From Calliopum simillimum (Eukaryota > Arthropoda > Insecta > Diptera > Lauxaniidae), in assembly GCA_951812925.1 (NCBI GenBank), contig OX638368.1, forward strand, positions 153,932,492-153,996,491: a stretch of DNA of 64,000 nucleotides, read 5' to 3'. A model generated the notes under the pieces. The model was not told where the DNA came from. It searched no databases and saw only the letters and a program-made list of their open reading frames with translations. Position 1 is the stretch's first letter. Each line of letters starts with the position of its first letter. Of the stretch, positions 1-12,951 are shown in pieces. Position numbers and translations under genes: made by a program.

Positions 1-190
1 AATAAATGAATAAATGAATAAATGAATAAATGAATAAATGAATAAATGAATAAATGAATAAATGAATAAATGAATAAATGAATAAATGAATAAATGAATA
101 AATGAATAAATGAATAAATGAATAAATGAATAAATGAATAAATGAATAAATGAACAAATGATTGAATAAATATATAAATAGATAAATAAA
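1..190. repeat. Octamer microsatellite (AATAAATG)n
   Basis: An uninterrupted tandem array of the 8-base unit AATAAATG opens the window, stays regular to about base 150 and decays into AATA/GATA-type units by 190. It probably continues to the left of the window. Confidence 0.97.
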
Positions 191-3100
191 TATGTAAGCA
201 ATAACGGATAGTATTTATCCAAATTAAATTTTTTAGTCAAACTTTATATTGAGTTATAACTCAACTGCCACAAAAAGTGCTTTACATATCATATACATAT
301 TTTGGCCAAACATGGTATAACAAAAAACAAAAGATTTTAAAAGCGAAAATTAACGTAACACACATATTTCGGTAAAATTTCGAAGCAGCCAACATTAGAA
401 TGCTAGCAATAAATAACAATGTGGCTTGGCACATACATACAATACAACAACATTAGCATCCTGAATGATGCCACATGCATCAGCGTACTGTAAACATTCA
501 ACCAATATAATAATCGGACTGTTTTCACTTTGATAACCTTTTAGCTTGGCCGAGAGACAAGATATTCACAGTGCAATTTTCACACACACACATACATAAA
601 AACATATGCCAGTGTCAATGGTGTAGTGTAGCAGTACCCAGTTCTGCAGAGTAGACGATAACTCGAGTTTCAATGATTTTTTTTTTTTTTTTTTTTGGAA
701 TAATATTTTTAGTGGTCGCTATTTTGTTATCGTTGTTGATTTGTTTATTGATGTTTTTGTTATTGCTGTTGTTGTTGAAAACTCATTGTTCTGCTGAGCT
801 GCAATGGAAAATTATTCAAGGCAACGTACAATGAATGACTGCATCTCCGATGGGCAGTAGTAGCCAGTAGCGCTTTTACACAGAAATAAACTGTGTTAGT
901 CAAAAATTCTGACATTGATGGTTCTTGGATGCAAACGCATTTCAAGCAAGCTGTGTTCAATGAGCATTATTATTATTTAAACATTTTGGCTTTTGTTTTC
1001 GAGATATTCAAGTTTAAAATTCAGTCTCATTCATATCTGTCCCATATGTTAAACACTAAAATTTTCACTTTTTCTAAAAGTCTTAAGCTTACCTTGCACC
1101 TTGTTTTATAATACATCATATATAAACTATATTTGAAAGTTGAGGAAACGTGTTGGATATCTTCTACCTAGCCAGGACAGCCAAAATAGACGCATATTCT
1201 TTATGTTTACAAAGGTAGAAGTGTTTTTCTAAAACATCCATGTCCTCTAAGTGACATGCTGATAGAAACGCCTCAATTGTTGTTAACATACTTTTTGGCT
1301 TGAGAAGATAAAAAATTCATGATTTATCTTTTTAAATGGAATTTTAAAACTTCATCAGATTTTCATCAAACTATTTAGTAAACATTATTCTCTATGTATT
1401 TTAAAAGAATGAGTGGACATTTACATATTTGTAGTTATGGAACTATGTATGCATGTGTCTATGTGCGTGCTAAAGTGTTCATTTGTTGCTGTTGTTGCTT
1501 TTTGTAAAATGATGTTGAACGCGTAGTTTAGTAAATGTTTGCCCTTTTTCATGATTTGGATTTTTATTTTGTGTTAAAGTTCAGCGAAGCGTTTGAAAGC
1601 CCTTTTAGTTCGGTATTCAAAATGGCTTTTGACTTTTTGAGCAAAACTCTCTATTCCGAGCATAATTGTGCATGAGTGTTACTTGCTTTTTACAGATACG
1701 ATAATGTTTTGTAAATGTATAAGTTTAGGTCAATCTATCTGTCTAGGTCGGTTGGTTTATTTTAAAGCGTTGAATGTTTGATGTATTCATTGTTTTGTTT
1801 ACGGTTGATGGACTGTATTTTATTTAAAGTGCAAAAAGTTTTCAAGTGGAAATTTTTTAAAATTAACATTTCAGTTATGCATAATACTTTTATTACAGTT
1901 AATGTAAAATTCATTTGGAAGTTTTTAGAACAGTCAAATAAGATGCTGGCTATATGTCTTGGGCTAGTTCAAAAATTTATACAGCCTATACCTATCGATG
2001 GAGAATTTTGTCCTGAACAACATATCAAAATGGGCTTATCAATTTTTACGGGAAATTATGTAAAATAGGGTTTTTTCTGAAGTACCAGGCAACAAATTTT
2101 GATATTTCCGATTTTTGGTAATACTTATTTGATTATGTCCGCGATCCAGATATAAAATATTTTACAAAAAAAAGTCTGAAAGACTTTGTCACGTTTGATG
2201 ACAATTTCATGGCGCGATAGTCCTTAAATTTTAGTAGTCGTCCTGGCAAAGGATGAATTTGAAATATTTTTGCATGCTAGCCGGTTAAACGTACTGATGC
2301 ACCTTATGCTTTAAAATGATGTATTAAGTGTTTGTAATGCTTCTTCCCACATACAATTATGTACAAAAATCGATCTTATGCCTCGTAGGTTCTTCATCTT
2401 TTCTCTGTCCATATTTATTCCTCAAGCAAGCTTCGAAAAAAGATTTTCTAAATCTTTAATTCACATCATTCCGGTTTTGATATGACTTACGTGGTATTAA
2501 AAAACCGATTTTATTCTTTGTTTCTCGATTTCTCGATCATTTTTCGTGGTATGATTGCTCGTCATTTTTTATAAGAACAATTCTTTTAAGAGAAATTTAG
2601 TTACTAGTTTTTTTTGCTCTTTCTTGAAAGTAGATAAATCCGTTCTAACGAAAATTTGTTCTATATCATTTTCTGCCTGAGACAAATATAGTTTATCACC
2701 ATTCGAACAAACATCAACATCGGACCAGTATTTGTCTTTATCGTTTTCAGGGAAATATTAACTGTAGATAGTCGGCACGATAATATTGATAATATTTTTA
2801 AGCTCACTTCTTCAGTGTTACTCGTTTAAAACTTTGAAGTCACACTATGCGTAATGTTTTTGAAAAATTATGGACCATATTTTCGCGTCTCAATTATTTT
2901 CAGCTGAGTTTTATTGGCATTCATTCTTAGTACTGATAATTGCCGCTGTCTTTATTATACATAAATCTAGCGGCAGTAAGCCCTATATTCAGATTTTTCG
3001 TAAACTGGATCAACTCCGATTTACTGTTATTTACAGATAAGTCTCGTTCTTTGTATTACGTCTCTAGAATTGTCTTTAAACCATACAACAGGAATTATGT

Positions 3101-4012
3101 AAGACTGTCTGCTCTGGAAAACTTCGCAGTAGTCTCCTTTAACATATTTTGGGAGAAAAAATGTTGATTCCTTGCATGTTACCAGAACATATTTATATAA
3201 GACTTAAGCCACTATAGATCGCCCCAATAAATGTAATTTATAGCGTCGATTTGTAGGAAGCAGATAGTTTAAAAGGAATAGGGCTAAGAAGAGCACTGTC
3301 TATTTATTATTTTCTTGTGTGTCTCAGTTGTCGGGGAAATGTTTACGGCGAGATTATTCCACAACTTAAACTCACACCCAAAGAAAGAATTTACAACTAA
3401 ACGTAGCAGGGAAAAGCCTGATGAGACACCTTTGTGCTTCGAGAGAACATATAATGATGGAACCAGTTCCAGCTACATATAGTATGTGCAAATTTTAGAC
3501 TAGCCCAGGTCCATTGCTTCGCATATAGTAAATTTTCCTTGGATTCTAACTAATAGAAGTTCAAGACCCCATTGTAAAAGGGGTGTTGGTGTCATATCCA
3601 AGCATGATGCTTTGAGGTAAGAGAAGTATTTGATGACACTTATCAAGAACTTTGCTTTATGTTTGCAACAAAGTGAACAATGAAGCAGAATTCTTCAGAA
3701 CTAAAGCTTCATTGAAAGTGAGTTTCCATTACAACCTGCAGCGATTCCATCACGTTTCAGATCACAGATCCATTTATTTTGCGGACTATTCCCATTCTCT
3801 TTCCTCATCTTTTTTTTTTAAAGATTGTTGTTGTATAGAAAATTTTCTTTGTTATTTTTGTTTTTTAATCTTTTCAATTCTATTTCAATTCATTCTCTTT
3901 TTAAGTTTTGCTTTCTGGCAACTTTAAAATTTTTTTTATTATTATTACTATTTTAACTACAATACGTAATTTAATGTTTCATTGCAATTCTATTCAACTT
4001 TTATTATTCCAG
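191..4012. other. AT-rich non-coding stretch, no gene seen
   Basis: No open frame longer than about 100 codons and no recognisable protein motif. It contains poly-T runs (near 677-696) and a TTGTTG-type trinucleotide run near 766-777. It could be intergenic DNA or the intron 5' of the candidate exon at 4013. Confidence 0.6.
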
Positions 4013-4093
4013 TGTTCGCCAATGAAGGAAGACGCAAAAGTAAAAAACTGAAAAAGCATAAAATATGGCAGCTGAAGTCTTACCTGCCCAAAG
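4013..4093 (+). CDS. Candidate internal coding exon, basic peptide
   Basis: An 81-nt open segment sits between a strong acceptor (pyrimidine-rich tract ending TTATTATTCCAG) and a good donor (AAAG/GTAATT). Read with two leading bases it gives FANEGRRKSKKLKKHK, then IWQLKSYLPK, with no stop; the other two frames are closed. Both flanking introns would be phase 1, so the exon is symmetric and could be skipped without a frame change. Its GC content (GCC, CGC, CTG, CTGCCC) is well above the surroundings. The lysine/arginine cluster suggests a basic patch, nuclear signal or processing site, but the family is not recognised. No partner exon was found within the window, so this is inference from splice sites and composition only. 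Confidence 0.42.
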
Positions 4094-7000
4094 GTAATTT
4101 TTCAAAACCGTTCATTCATGCAAACAACTTTTACACAAGCACACGTATATTTTGCTAGTGACTACTCACTGATATACCAGAGCATACACTCACACATTAA
4201 CATACATTACAGTGGAACAATATGTGTTCTTCTGATTTTCTATAGTGACACTTATTAAAATGCAAGTAATATGTATGCGTTTGCGATAATTTTTTGTAGC
4301 TTCCATTTTTAATTCCAGTACCTAAATGTATCCGAATATGCCGAATAGCCCAATTGGAATTGAAGTCATGAAGTTTGTAGCACTAATATGAACAATTAGC
4401 TGCATACAAAAATTTGAAAGAATCGAAAGACTGCTAACGCATATTTGAACAAAATATTTGTAAGCTTTTTATTAAGAGTAAAACGTTATTTATTAAGCCG
4501 AATATTATATTTGTTTGAAGAAATTAAATAGAATTGAATTGGTAACCACATTCCTGTTTCATATCATTTATCTTAGGAAAAAATTTTTCGAAATTTCAAC
4601 GAAATTTCATTTTGAATAAAACTCTTTGTTCCAAGGTCATTATAAATTTATGTAAGGGATTATTACTTCGAACATTTTGACCCATTATGTCATGGTCATA
4701 TGGGTCTTTTTGACCCCCTTTTTAATAAATGGTTTATAATGAGTTGAAAATATTGTACGCAATATTTCATTACGGTTCACTAGAGACTCAGGTTTTTCGT
4801 TGTAGTCGTGGAATTTCCAAAAAATGTTTTTTTTTTTGAATCAGTCTAAGATTCACGTACTAAACAGTATCTAATTGGATCAATGAAAGTGCTCAAATAT
4901 ATTCAAATAAATAGTCCCTATCGAATGCAATCTTTTACAATCATTTTGATTGCTTTCTTCAATGGCCTTTTCGAGATGGCTTTTGGTCTATTACTTTCGC
5001 TAATGCCTTCCCAATGAAACTTCAGCGTGCTTTGCTGTGTGGTTTCCGGAGAAAGTGCGCTATCTGCAGGCAGTTTGTGTAACGAAATAAAAAGTTTTTA
5101 AAAAATTTACCTCAAAAATTGTTGTCGAACAAACAGACAGATATATAGATAAACAGCAGAAAAGATAGACAAATAAAAAGATGGACAAACATGACGATTA
5201 GATAAGGTCGAAATTTGGATTCATCCTGAAACCGACTCAGAAGTTAGAAAGACTCTTAAAACGATATCTGCATCATATCTTTTTCGTTCCGAGAAAAATC
5301 AATGCAGCACTTTTGATTCTACTGAAGACTCATTTTGGCTAAAGAAAACAGGTTTTTTGGTTAGAACTTTTTTTTTTTTTTTCATTAAAAAATCGATATC
5401 CAAGGGTGCTTTAGAAATAAAGACTATATTTTTATAAAAGTTTTGGCGTTTAAAAATGATAAATTTTTTTTGGGCGTAGGTATAAATAATATTCACGTCC
5501 CAAAATCGATTTTTGTACCTTGTTCAATTACGTGGCCGGAAAAACGATTTTTTACTCAGAAACAATGCATCTAACGAAAAAAATATATGCGATAAAAAAT
5601 GCTTAAAATTGTCTTAGAAATACGTGCAAATTTTTTCAGAATAGAGCGAATAGAGAAATAAACAAGGAATAAAGTCAATAAATGAAACATCTAGGAGATG
5701 ACTCTATAGTCATTTTCATTTTATAAAGCTGAAGCGAGAACCATCGATAAAAATCTACTTAACAATGCCAGACGGAAAATGTATTAATGCGGCAGAAAGT
5801 AGCGATACAAGTTTTGTTTTTATTCCGCTTTCAAGACAAAGTGTTCTATTTGTGTCTTTTGTTATCTCAAGTGTGTGAAAAACATATAAGTGACATTTGT
5901 ATAAAGTGCAAAAATGTGAAAATTGAAGTAAGGTAAATCAAAACAAATACACATTAGCTAAGAGATGGGAACTACAACTTATTTTGACTAATCTAACCGC
6001 AAAAGGAAAAGCTGTTCAATGCTAATTTTATGTGAATAATGTCCATTATACTTACTGGGAACAACAGTGTTATATATAGGTAAATATGTACGTATGTATG
6101 TGCTTCTTATTACAATAGCTGAGCTTTGAACTTCTTTTTGCCTCAAAAAAATTCAGAATAAAAATATGTGAAAAACCAAAAAGCATCAATCCTGGCAACA
6201 AAAACAAAAAAAAAAAAAAGATTTTAGCTCATGAAACAGCTTCATGAACATAATTTTCCAAAAAACTACCACGCCTCTTACTTACTTACACAGTCGCTCC
6301 CACGCACACACGTGCGCGCTCATATACCCCGCGTAACTGCTGGCAGAGTTTGCAAAAAGCAATCATGCATTTGCCATTTAAACGTTTTTCGTCCTGCTGG
6401 TGATCCTTTGGCTAACAGCACCATGCCAAAAATCTTTACCTTCTCTCCTCCTCTCTCTATTTCTTTTTATAGGTTTTGTTCTTTTTGTTGTGTTTCCGTT
6501 TCTGATGCGCTGTTTTATGTTAAATGCTGGATTACCTGAAGGTTTTGTTGAATAATGGGTGGCAAAAAGTGGCGCACAAACTGTTTTTGTACGCCATCCG
6601 GATGGATTTTGGATGTCGTTGTTCGTTCTCCGGATATGCTTAATTTAACATTTGTTCGCAGTTTATCAAAAATGGTCAGATTTTTTTTTTGTGCGAGACA
6701 TTTTCTTTATTCTGTGTTGTTATGTGCGTTTTTGTATTTTCATATTTTGGCCAGAATTCATGTTTGTTTTTTTCCTTTCTTTGTGTGTGGTGTTTTTTCT
6801 TTCGCATTTGAGTTGAAATGAATTGTTATAATGTTTGCATGTGTATTAATTTTATCTTAGACGTGTATTCATGTAAATATGAATATGTGCACATTATCCG
6901 GAAAATTACGTTTAGTAGGAGGTAAGGGTGGCGAAGTCATCAAAGCGTATTTTCATAGATAAAAGCGTGCTAATGCCAAAATTATTTGGGTAAGTGGAAA

Positions 7001-7364
7001 TGTTTTTCTCACAGCATTTAACACTGTATTTTATTTACGTTCATTATGTTAAAATTAAATTGACTCATGTCCAAAACTTAATTCAGAAATCTATATCAGT
7101 AACATAAATTCTCGGCAACAGGATCAATGTCACTTTAATTTAGATTTTTAAGAAAAATAATTTACTAGACTGGTTCAAATTTGTATGAGTTCTGGGTGTT
7201 GCGCCCTATGGCACTAAAATGTTCTCTTTGATGCAAATAAGCACCGCGTGAAAACTTGTGCGTCTTCTATATAACCTCAAAAATTGTGCTTTTTGTACTT
7301 TTATGTTAAAATATCTCAAAAACCATACATGATAGAGTGATTCCGAGACTGGATTCAGTTTCAG
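4094..7364. other. Non-coding stretch, no gene seen
   Basis: AT-rich DNA with poly-A/T runs and short open frames of no recognisable family. No repeat boundary was resolved. Confidence 0.55.
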
Positions 7365-7860
7365 CTGTACCGTTTTTATACCCTACACCCAGGGTATACT
7401 TACTTTATCCTTCCATTTGTAACGCAGACAAGGAGGTGTGGCAGATAAAGAAAAGTGTATGTATTCTTGATCAGCGTCACATCCTGAGTCGATATAGCCA
7501 TGTCCGTCTGTCGGTCTGGCTCGCTGTGTGTGGAAATATTTTTTACGAGAACACTAACCAAGATAGTTCAATGAAATTTGATACGTTGGCTTCGCCGTAA
7601 AAGTTAGCTCATGGGATTGAGAATAAGTGAAATCGGACAACTGACACGCCTACCACCCATACAAAAAATATACTCAAAACTCAAAAATTAGAGCATTGTT
7701 CGCAGTAACGCACGCAAAATACACATAAATACTAAAAATAGCACATAAAAGCTCTGAGTAAAAATTAGACGAATTAGATCTAGAGGGCGTGGCACCTCCC
7801 ATATAAGCAAAAGTTTCAAAATATTATAATGAAGGCGTTTTTAAAGAGAATCCTACCGAA
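7365..7860 (+). repeat. Dispersed fly repeat, copy 1
   Basis: Starts with TTTATACCCTACACCC, continues through ATTCTTGATCAGCGTCAC and GAGTCGATATAGCCATGTCC, and ends in the GGCGTGGCACCTCCCATAT type motif. Diverged pieces recur in this window near 19030-19430, 23690-23830, 33860-34560, 43080-43871, 45721-46515 and 48290-48600. Its TATACCC start and CCGTCTGTC core resemble a moderately repeated family common in fly genomes. No coding capacity is visible; I do not assign a superfamily. Confidence 0.75.
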
Positions 7861-7916
7861 TTTCACTCAAACACTAAGTCATGACCAAAAACTTGGCAAA
7901 CTCGGACAAGAGAGCG

Positions 7917-8080
7917 TGTAGTGATGAACAAACCAAGACCAAGACCAAGGCCATAGCAGACTTGGTCTTGTTCTTGCACATTGAGTCTTGGTCTTGGTTT
8001 TGATATTGAGTCTTGGTCTTGGTCGTGGTCTTGCTCATTAAGTCTTAATCTCGGTCTTGGTCTTAGTCTTGAAAAAATGT
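7917..8080. repeat. Degenerate GGTCTT/AAGACC hexamer array
   Basis: Tandem copies of a CTTGGT hexamer on the plus strand are preceded at 7927-7950 by the complementary ACCAAG hexamer, so the array can fold on itself. It creates artificial open frames on both strands (RPRPRLRL-like and SWSWSWS-like), which I do not treat as genes. Confidence 0.85.
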
Positions 8081-8404
8081 TCGGAGATATTGAGTATTCA
8101 AAACCATATTTTTTCAAAGCAGTTGGGTTTTTAAGATGCCAAAATTCAAATCGAGAGACGATTTTATATTCAAAACGTGCGTGCAGGACTGAGAAACAGT
8201 TTTTAGAGGAAAGGCTGCCATAACATCTGTTAGACTAAATCAGACCTATAATTTCAATGGATTAAGCTATGGGCACACAACCATTTTGCCAGAAATAAGT
8301 CAGACAGATTACTTACATTAAGGTTTACAAAGATTTTGGTAAAAGCATAAAAGCCCAATATCCCACACTTGAACAATGGCAGAACAAGAATGTCCTTAAA
8401 GGAA

Positions 8405-9410
8405 CTGGTTGCGGGATCTTCAACCAATTAATCTCTCAGATTCCGTAAAGATATCTGACAATTGTTCAGTATTTCAAGCGGAAATATTTGCGATAGCAGA
8501 GGCGGCAAGATTGATACCGATAAAACCATTTACGTCGACAGTCAAGCTGCCATTAAAGCTCTGAAAAATAGGAATATAAGATCTGAAGTAGTCGGCCGTT
8601 GTCGCAGAGAGCTTCAGGTTCTTAACGAACAACACAAAGTAGAACTGTGCTGGGTACCCGGTCATAAAAATATTCAAGGAAATGAAAAGGCTGATGAGTT
8701 AGCTAGGAGGGGCTCATTATTGCCTACAGAGAATATTAATCATATTGTTAAGCCACCAATGTCACACGCTTGCAAGATAATTTCAGATAAAATGGTTTTG
8801 GAGATGATGAGGGGATGGGACAACTCGACCCATTATCAAACGACCAAAACTATTTATAACACTCCTAAGACACTAAATTGCTTTTAGAGTGCAGCAAGAG
8901 TGAATTATAGTCATTTATGGCAGTAGTTACAGGGCATAATACACTATGCAGGCACTTGGAACAGATGGGGTTTGAGACTGACGATCTTTGTAGATGGTGT
9001 GGAGACAGCGACGTGGAAGAGGATAGTCAACATTATCATTGCTAGTGCCCTTCACTTGCGAAAACAAGATTTAAAATATTTGGATCCTTCTTTTTTCAGG
9101 ATATGCGAGAACTTATGGAGATAAACCCCGCTAAGATCCTGAAATACATCAACGCATCAAAATGGGAACAGAGAACACGAATAGTAGTCAACAACCAATG
9201 AATAGGCTTCAATAAGATTGATGACTGTATAAAATTTAATGAATTAAATTAATTGTATATGTATCACAGAACTATGTACCGTATTTAAAGAGGTAACACA
9301 ATGGACCAGTAGAATGGTCTAAGTGGAAGTTGGCTTGCATATATGCCAACGATGCCCTCGCAACCTAACATAACCTACTAGGTGGCCAAAAAAAAAAAAA
9401 AAAAAAAATA
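8405..9410 (+). pseudogene. Non-LTR retrotransposon 3' end, RNase H region
   Basis: A 5'-truncated, decayed non-LTR retrotransposon tail. Around 8465-8500 one frame reads FQAEIFAIAEAA, the RNase H glutamate segment. After a frame change, 8537 onward reads YVDSQAAIKAL (catalytic Asp) and then LCWVPGHKNIQGNEKADELA, the closing RNase H motif with its His and Asp. A stop at 8885-8887 ends that frame. Downstream, another frame reads CRWCGDSDVEEDSQHYHC with an internal stop and CP, the C-terminal Cys/His knuckle usual in I/Jockey/R1-type ORF2. The element closes with CAACCTAACATAACCT and an A-run at about 9389-9409. Frameshifts and stops make it inactive. The exact clade is not decided. Confidence 0.88.
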
Positions 9411-11783
9411 GAAGTTCCATTGCTTCAAAAATAAAAAGTATTAAAAAAAAAAAAAAACCAAAAACCAATGTATCACAAGAATATTGATGATTAAAATTTG
9501 TTTATTTTTTTTTTTATTTTTTTTTACGAAAATCTTTTTAAAAATGAATGTTTTGTTTGCGTTGGTACTTTCAATTGCTAATTTTTGCACTTGGGCTGCG
9601 TGACATTACAATTACATTTACTACGTGGATGCCAGAAATTTTCTTTTGATCGATAAAATGTAACAAAGCAAGAGCACGAGTGCACTTTTGAGGAAATGGG
9701 AATTTGAAAGAAAATCTACACTCTCAAGCGATAAAAAAAAATCAAAAACAAAAATAAAAAGAAATAATAAAAAGCCAAAAACTTGGCTTTTGTGTTTAAT
9801 TAACTGAAGCCTTTTATGTGCATTTGTAATTGCGTAAAGGACGCGCAGCATTTTTCTCAGGATAGCACAAAGTAAGCAAAACTAAATTGCACATACATAT
9901 AGAAGAAAACACAAATGTGAACAGCAGCTCATTGTCCTTAGAAAGAGGCAAAAAATAGAAAAAAGCCAAATAATTAATACAAGTGAAAGAGACAGCAATA
10001 ACTGTGAACAGCATAGTTAGTTGAAAGCAACAAAACCGACGCGTAAATTCCACAAAGTTATGCACAAAGCCTTTTGGTCTACCCCAAAATGTTATCATCC
10101 CCTAGGATAAAGGTCATCAGCAGAAATGTTGCACACTGAAAAAGATTTTGCAAAAGAGTGAATCTTATTTTTTGTAAATAAAAAAAAAATCTTTTGTAGC
10201 AATTCTGCACAATTCTTTTCTTTAAGTGCAAAGGTTTTCGCAAAAATTCAGTTTTCTAACTTAAGTTGTGAAGTCGAATATTTATTTGACTGACTTGCAG
10301 GGTTATCGGCCCCAGTGTGCAATATTTTCCTTATGATCTTGTTCGCTGATTGTATGTGTTGTTGGACAACGCGTATGTGTAACGTGATGTAACTATAATT
10401 GCATATGTGTGTGTGTGTCAACAGCATAACGACTCCAAAAATAAAAAAATTAAGGAAGCACCAGACAAAAGTATTAAAACGGGAGCGTAACTGTGTCCTC
10501 TCTGTGTGTGTGTATATCAGTATGGGTATTTGTGTATGTGTCTATTAGCATGGGGCATAACTTCATCGTGTTAATGTCTGAGTTTGTAATTAGAATTTCA
10601 TTTGTTACAAACAAAAACGAAAAAACAGAAAACCACAAAAAAAGCCAAGGAGGTTGGATGCTGGACTGTGGGGAAGAAGACATAAAATTAATTGCGAAAA
10701 AAGGGAAGCAAAAATAACAAATGGTCAAAAGTTACAACAAAATAATTCGCTCGATACAATTTTTCTTTTTTTAATTTTTTGTGCTAAAAAAAAACGACGC
10801 AATTTTTTATTGTTTGAAGAAATTGAGTAAAGAGAAATGATGGGATTTGTTGCCTTTTCTTTCTCAAAGAGAATTTTTATTTGAAAATGTGTTAATCGCT
10901 CACTTAAGTGCTTGAATGATTAATGCTTAATTTTGTATAAAATATATGCTATTGAATTTTTTAAAGTTTGGCATTTTAAAGTAGGTAAATTCTTTAGCAC
11001 TGTATGCTGTCGCAATAGAAACGAAAATGTAAGGAATCTTTCAAAATCTGAAGGTCAATGCCATGGCCAGACAAAGGTTCAAAGTTATTTGCAGTTTAAG
11101 GGCAAAATGTTCAAATTTAATTAAGAATTTGTACAAAAAACGAATTTAACGAAAATAAATTCAGCTCTACACAAATATAACATGAAATACGCCTAAAGGT
11201 ATGCAATGTTCTTTAAAATTCCCTATTATAACTAAGAGGGGATTTTGCTATTTTCATTTTTCATTCGTGTAGTGGTGAAGAAATTAAATTTGAATTTCAT
11301 GAATTTGTCTGGTAACCACAACAACAACATAAGAAAAACAACAGTAGCGCAACAACAGCAACAATCAGCATTTAGTTGAATAATTTACACTAATGATGAG
11401 CTGCTGCTGCTGCTGCTGTTGTTGCAATGTTAAAGGTTATTTATGTATAGTTTGAGGATATTATACCAGAGGGGTTGTTTTCTTACCCATCTCAACCTAA
11501 AGTGCAAGACTAATTGCAACAATTAGTTAAAATGTGTTACATTAAGATATGAAACGACAGTGGCAACACTGGCTGCAATTTACATACTCAGGCTCATCGT
11601 TTCTTACCACCTCTAGAGCTTTTGGAAAATTCGAAAATTTCAATGTTCTTGGCAAAATTGATGTTGAAAAATTTATGTTAATTTTATGTTAATTGTTTTT
11701 GTAAATTTTGTGAGAAAATTTCATTTTGTGTTTTGCGTTTAAATTGTGATATTAACAGCAATAACAACAGCAACTATGTATAG
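9411..11783. other. Non-coding stretch with triplet repeats
   Basis: No gene recognised. It contains A/T homopolymers, GT-rich runs (about 10405-10425 and 10500-10545) and CAA/CTG triplet tracts at 11325-11425, including CTG repeats at 11401-11418. No sustained open frame runs through the triplets. Confidence 0.6.
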
Positions 11784-12539
11784 TAGAGCGCCCATATGTG
11801 CGAAATTGTGAGTTTGTTTGCTTCCCCTCCATTTCCTGAAACTAGAGGTCAAAAAAATAAGATCTCAAAAAAAAAAAAAAAAATTAGGAATCGGTAGTGG
11901 AAAAAACCCAGCCGGTTTTTGACCAAAGGTTGAAAAATTTACTAAAAAAGACAAGTCGCTTTGATTGCCCGTTACTTGCAAACTATTCATTTTTTCGTAA
12001 TGTTTCGAAGCAACTATTATAGAGAATGACTTGTTCAACATTATCTTCTTAGAAGTTTTTGGTCCAAAAATTAAATTTGTTGCTGTTTCGGTACAAAAAT
12101 TTAAATTTTTTAAGAAAACTTTCATGACTTTTTTTTTATAAATTGGTTTTTTGTAATTTTTAAAGGGCAGAATATTTGTTCTGAAATTTTTATAATGTAG
12201 AAAATTAAATGTTGATTAATTTAAAAAAAAAAAAAAAAATATTTAAAAATATTCGTTTTTAAGATATAGAGCCCGTTTCAAAGTTAAGAAAAGATGTATT
12301 TTGGTATTTTTTTCTTCTTCATTTTTAATTTGATAAGAAACCATTTTCTAAACTAATTTGGGGTCGCTGAAAACGAAAATAGCATTTTTTTTCGTTTAAG
12401 TTTTTGAGCTGTTCTAGCAGAGAAAATCGAAAATTTCGAATTTCGTGTACGCAACCCAGGAAAAAATTTAAATCAAGTTTTCGTGAACTGCACAAAGATG
12501 TAACGTTACTCGTGAGCATTTACGGGATAAAAAAAAAAA
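11784..12539 (+). mobile_element. hAT-like foldback element, one arm only
   Basis: Begins TAGAGCGCCCATATGTGC, the same terminus as the complete element at 43872-45720, and follows that element's arm (AGAGGTCAAAAAAATA, AATCGGTAGTGGAAAAAACC) and then its centre in inverse order. Similarity stops at a poly-A tract near 12530-12540, where gypsy gag sequence starts abruptly. The second arm is absent, so this copy is truncated. Confidence 0.85.
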
Positions 12540-12951
12540 TTATATCAGCAACCATATCCAAGTATTTTGGATCTAATGATGAAACAACCAGATCGTATTT
12601 TGTTTGGTCACGGGTAACACCATTGATACGAAATTGTGATTCAATCTGATGAAACCATAAATCTGGCTTATCGGAATAAAAAACTGGTATCTTAGTTGAC
12701 ACTTTGAATCTTTCATTATGTAAGATTTGAGACTGATTGAATTTCGTCGATTCTTGCCGATTTAATTGATCGCGTAATTGGGAACAAGTAGTCATAAGAT
12801 TTGCCATTTGAAAATGAAGTTGGCTTATATTTTGAGCATCATTGGCATTATTCGAATCATCCGCATTGCATTCAAGATTTGATATATTAACGCGTGTTTC
12901 AGATTGATCGTCATTGACTCAATCAATTAAACTTTGATTTAATTCCGTCAT
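12520..12951 (-). pseudogene. Ty3/gypsy gag, broken N-terminal fragment
   Basis: The open frame starts at an ATG at 12949-12951, has a TGA ten codons in, and runs on in the same frame to about 12540. It contains the block FYSDKPDLWFHQIESQF and LVVSSLDPKYLDMVADII, the gag-like domain (DUF7041 type) typical of arthropod Ty3/gypsy elements. Gag residues stop at a poly-A junction with the hAT-like arm on the left, so the rest of gag and all of pol are missing. The premature stop and truncation make it non-functional. Orientation matches the LTR and primer site to its right. Confidence 0.85.

Noticed and set aside
7863..8223. Open frames with RPRPRLRL and SWSWSWS-type repeats
   Set aside because: They are translations of a hexamer microsatellite and exist on both strands.
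8474..8677. Minus-strand open frame
   Set aside because: It is the opposite strand of the RNase H region of the non-LTR element.
11395..11430. CTG/CAA triplet tract as a possible polyglutamine exon
   Set aside because: The surrounding frame is closed by stops within a few codons.
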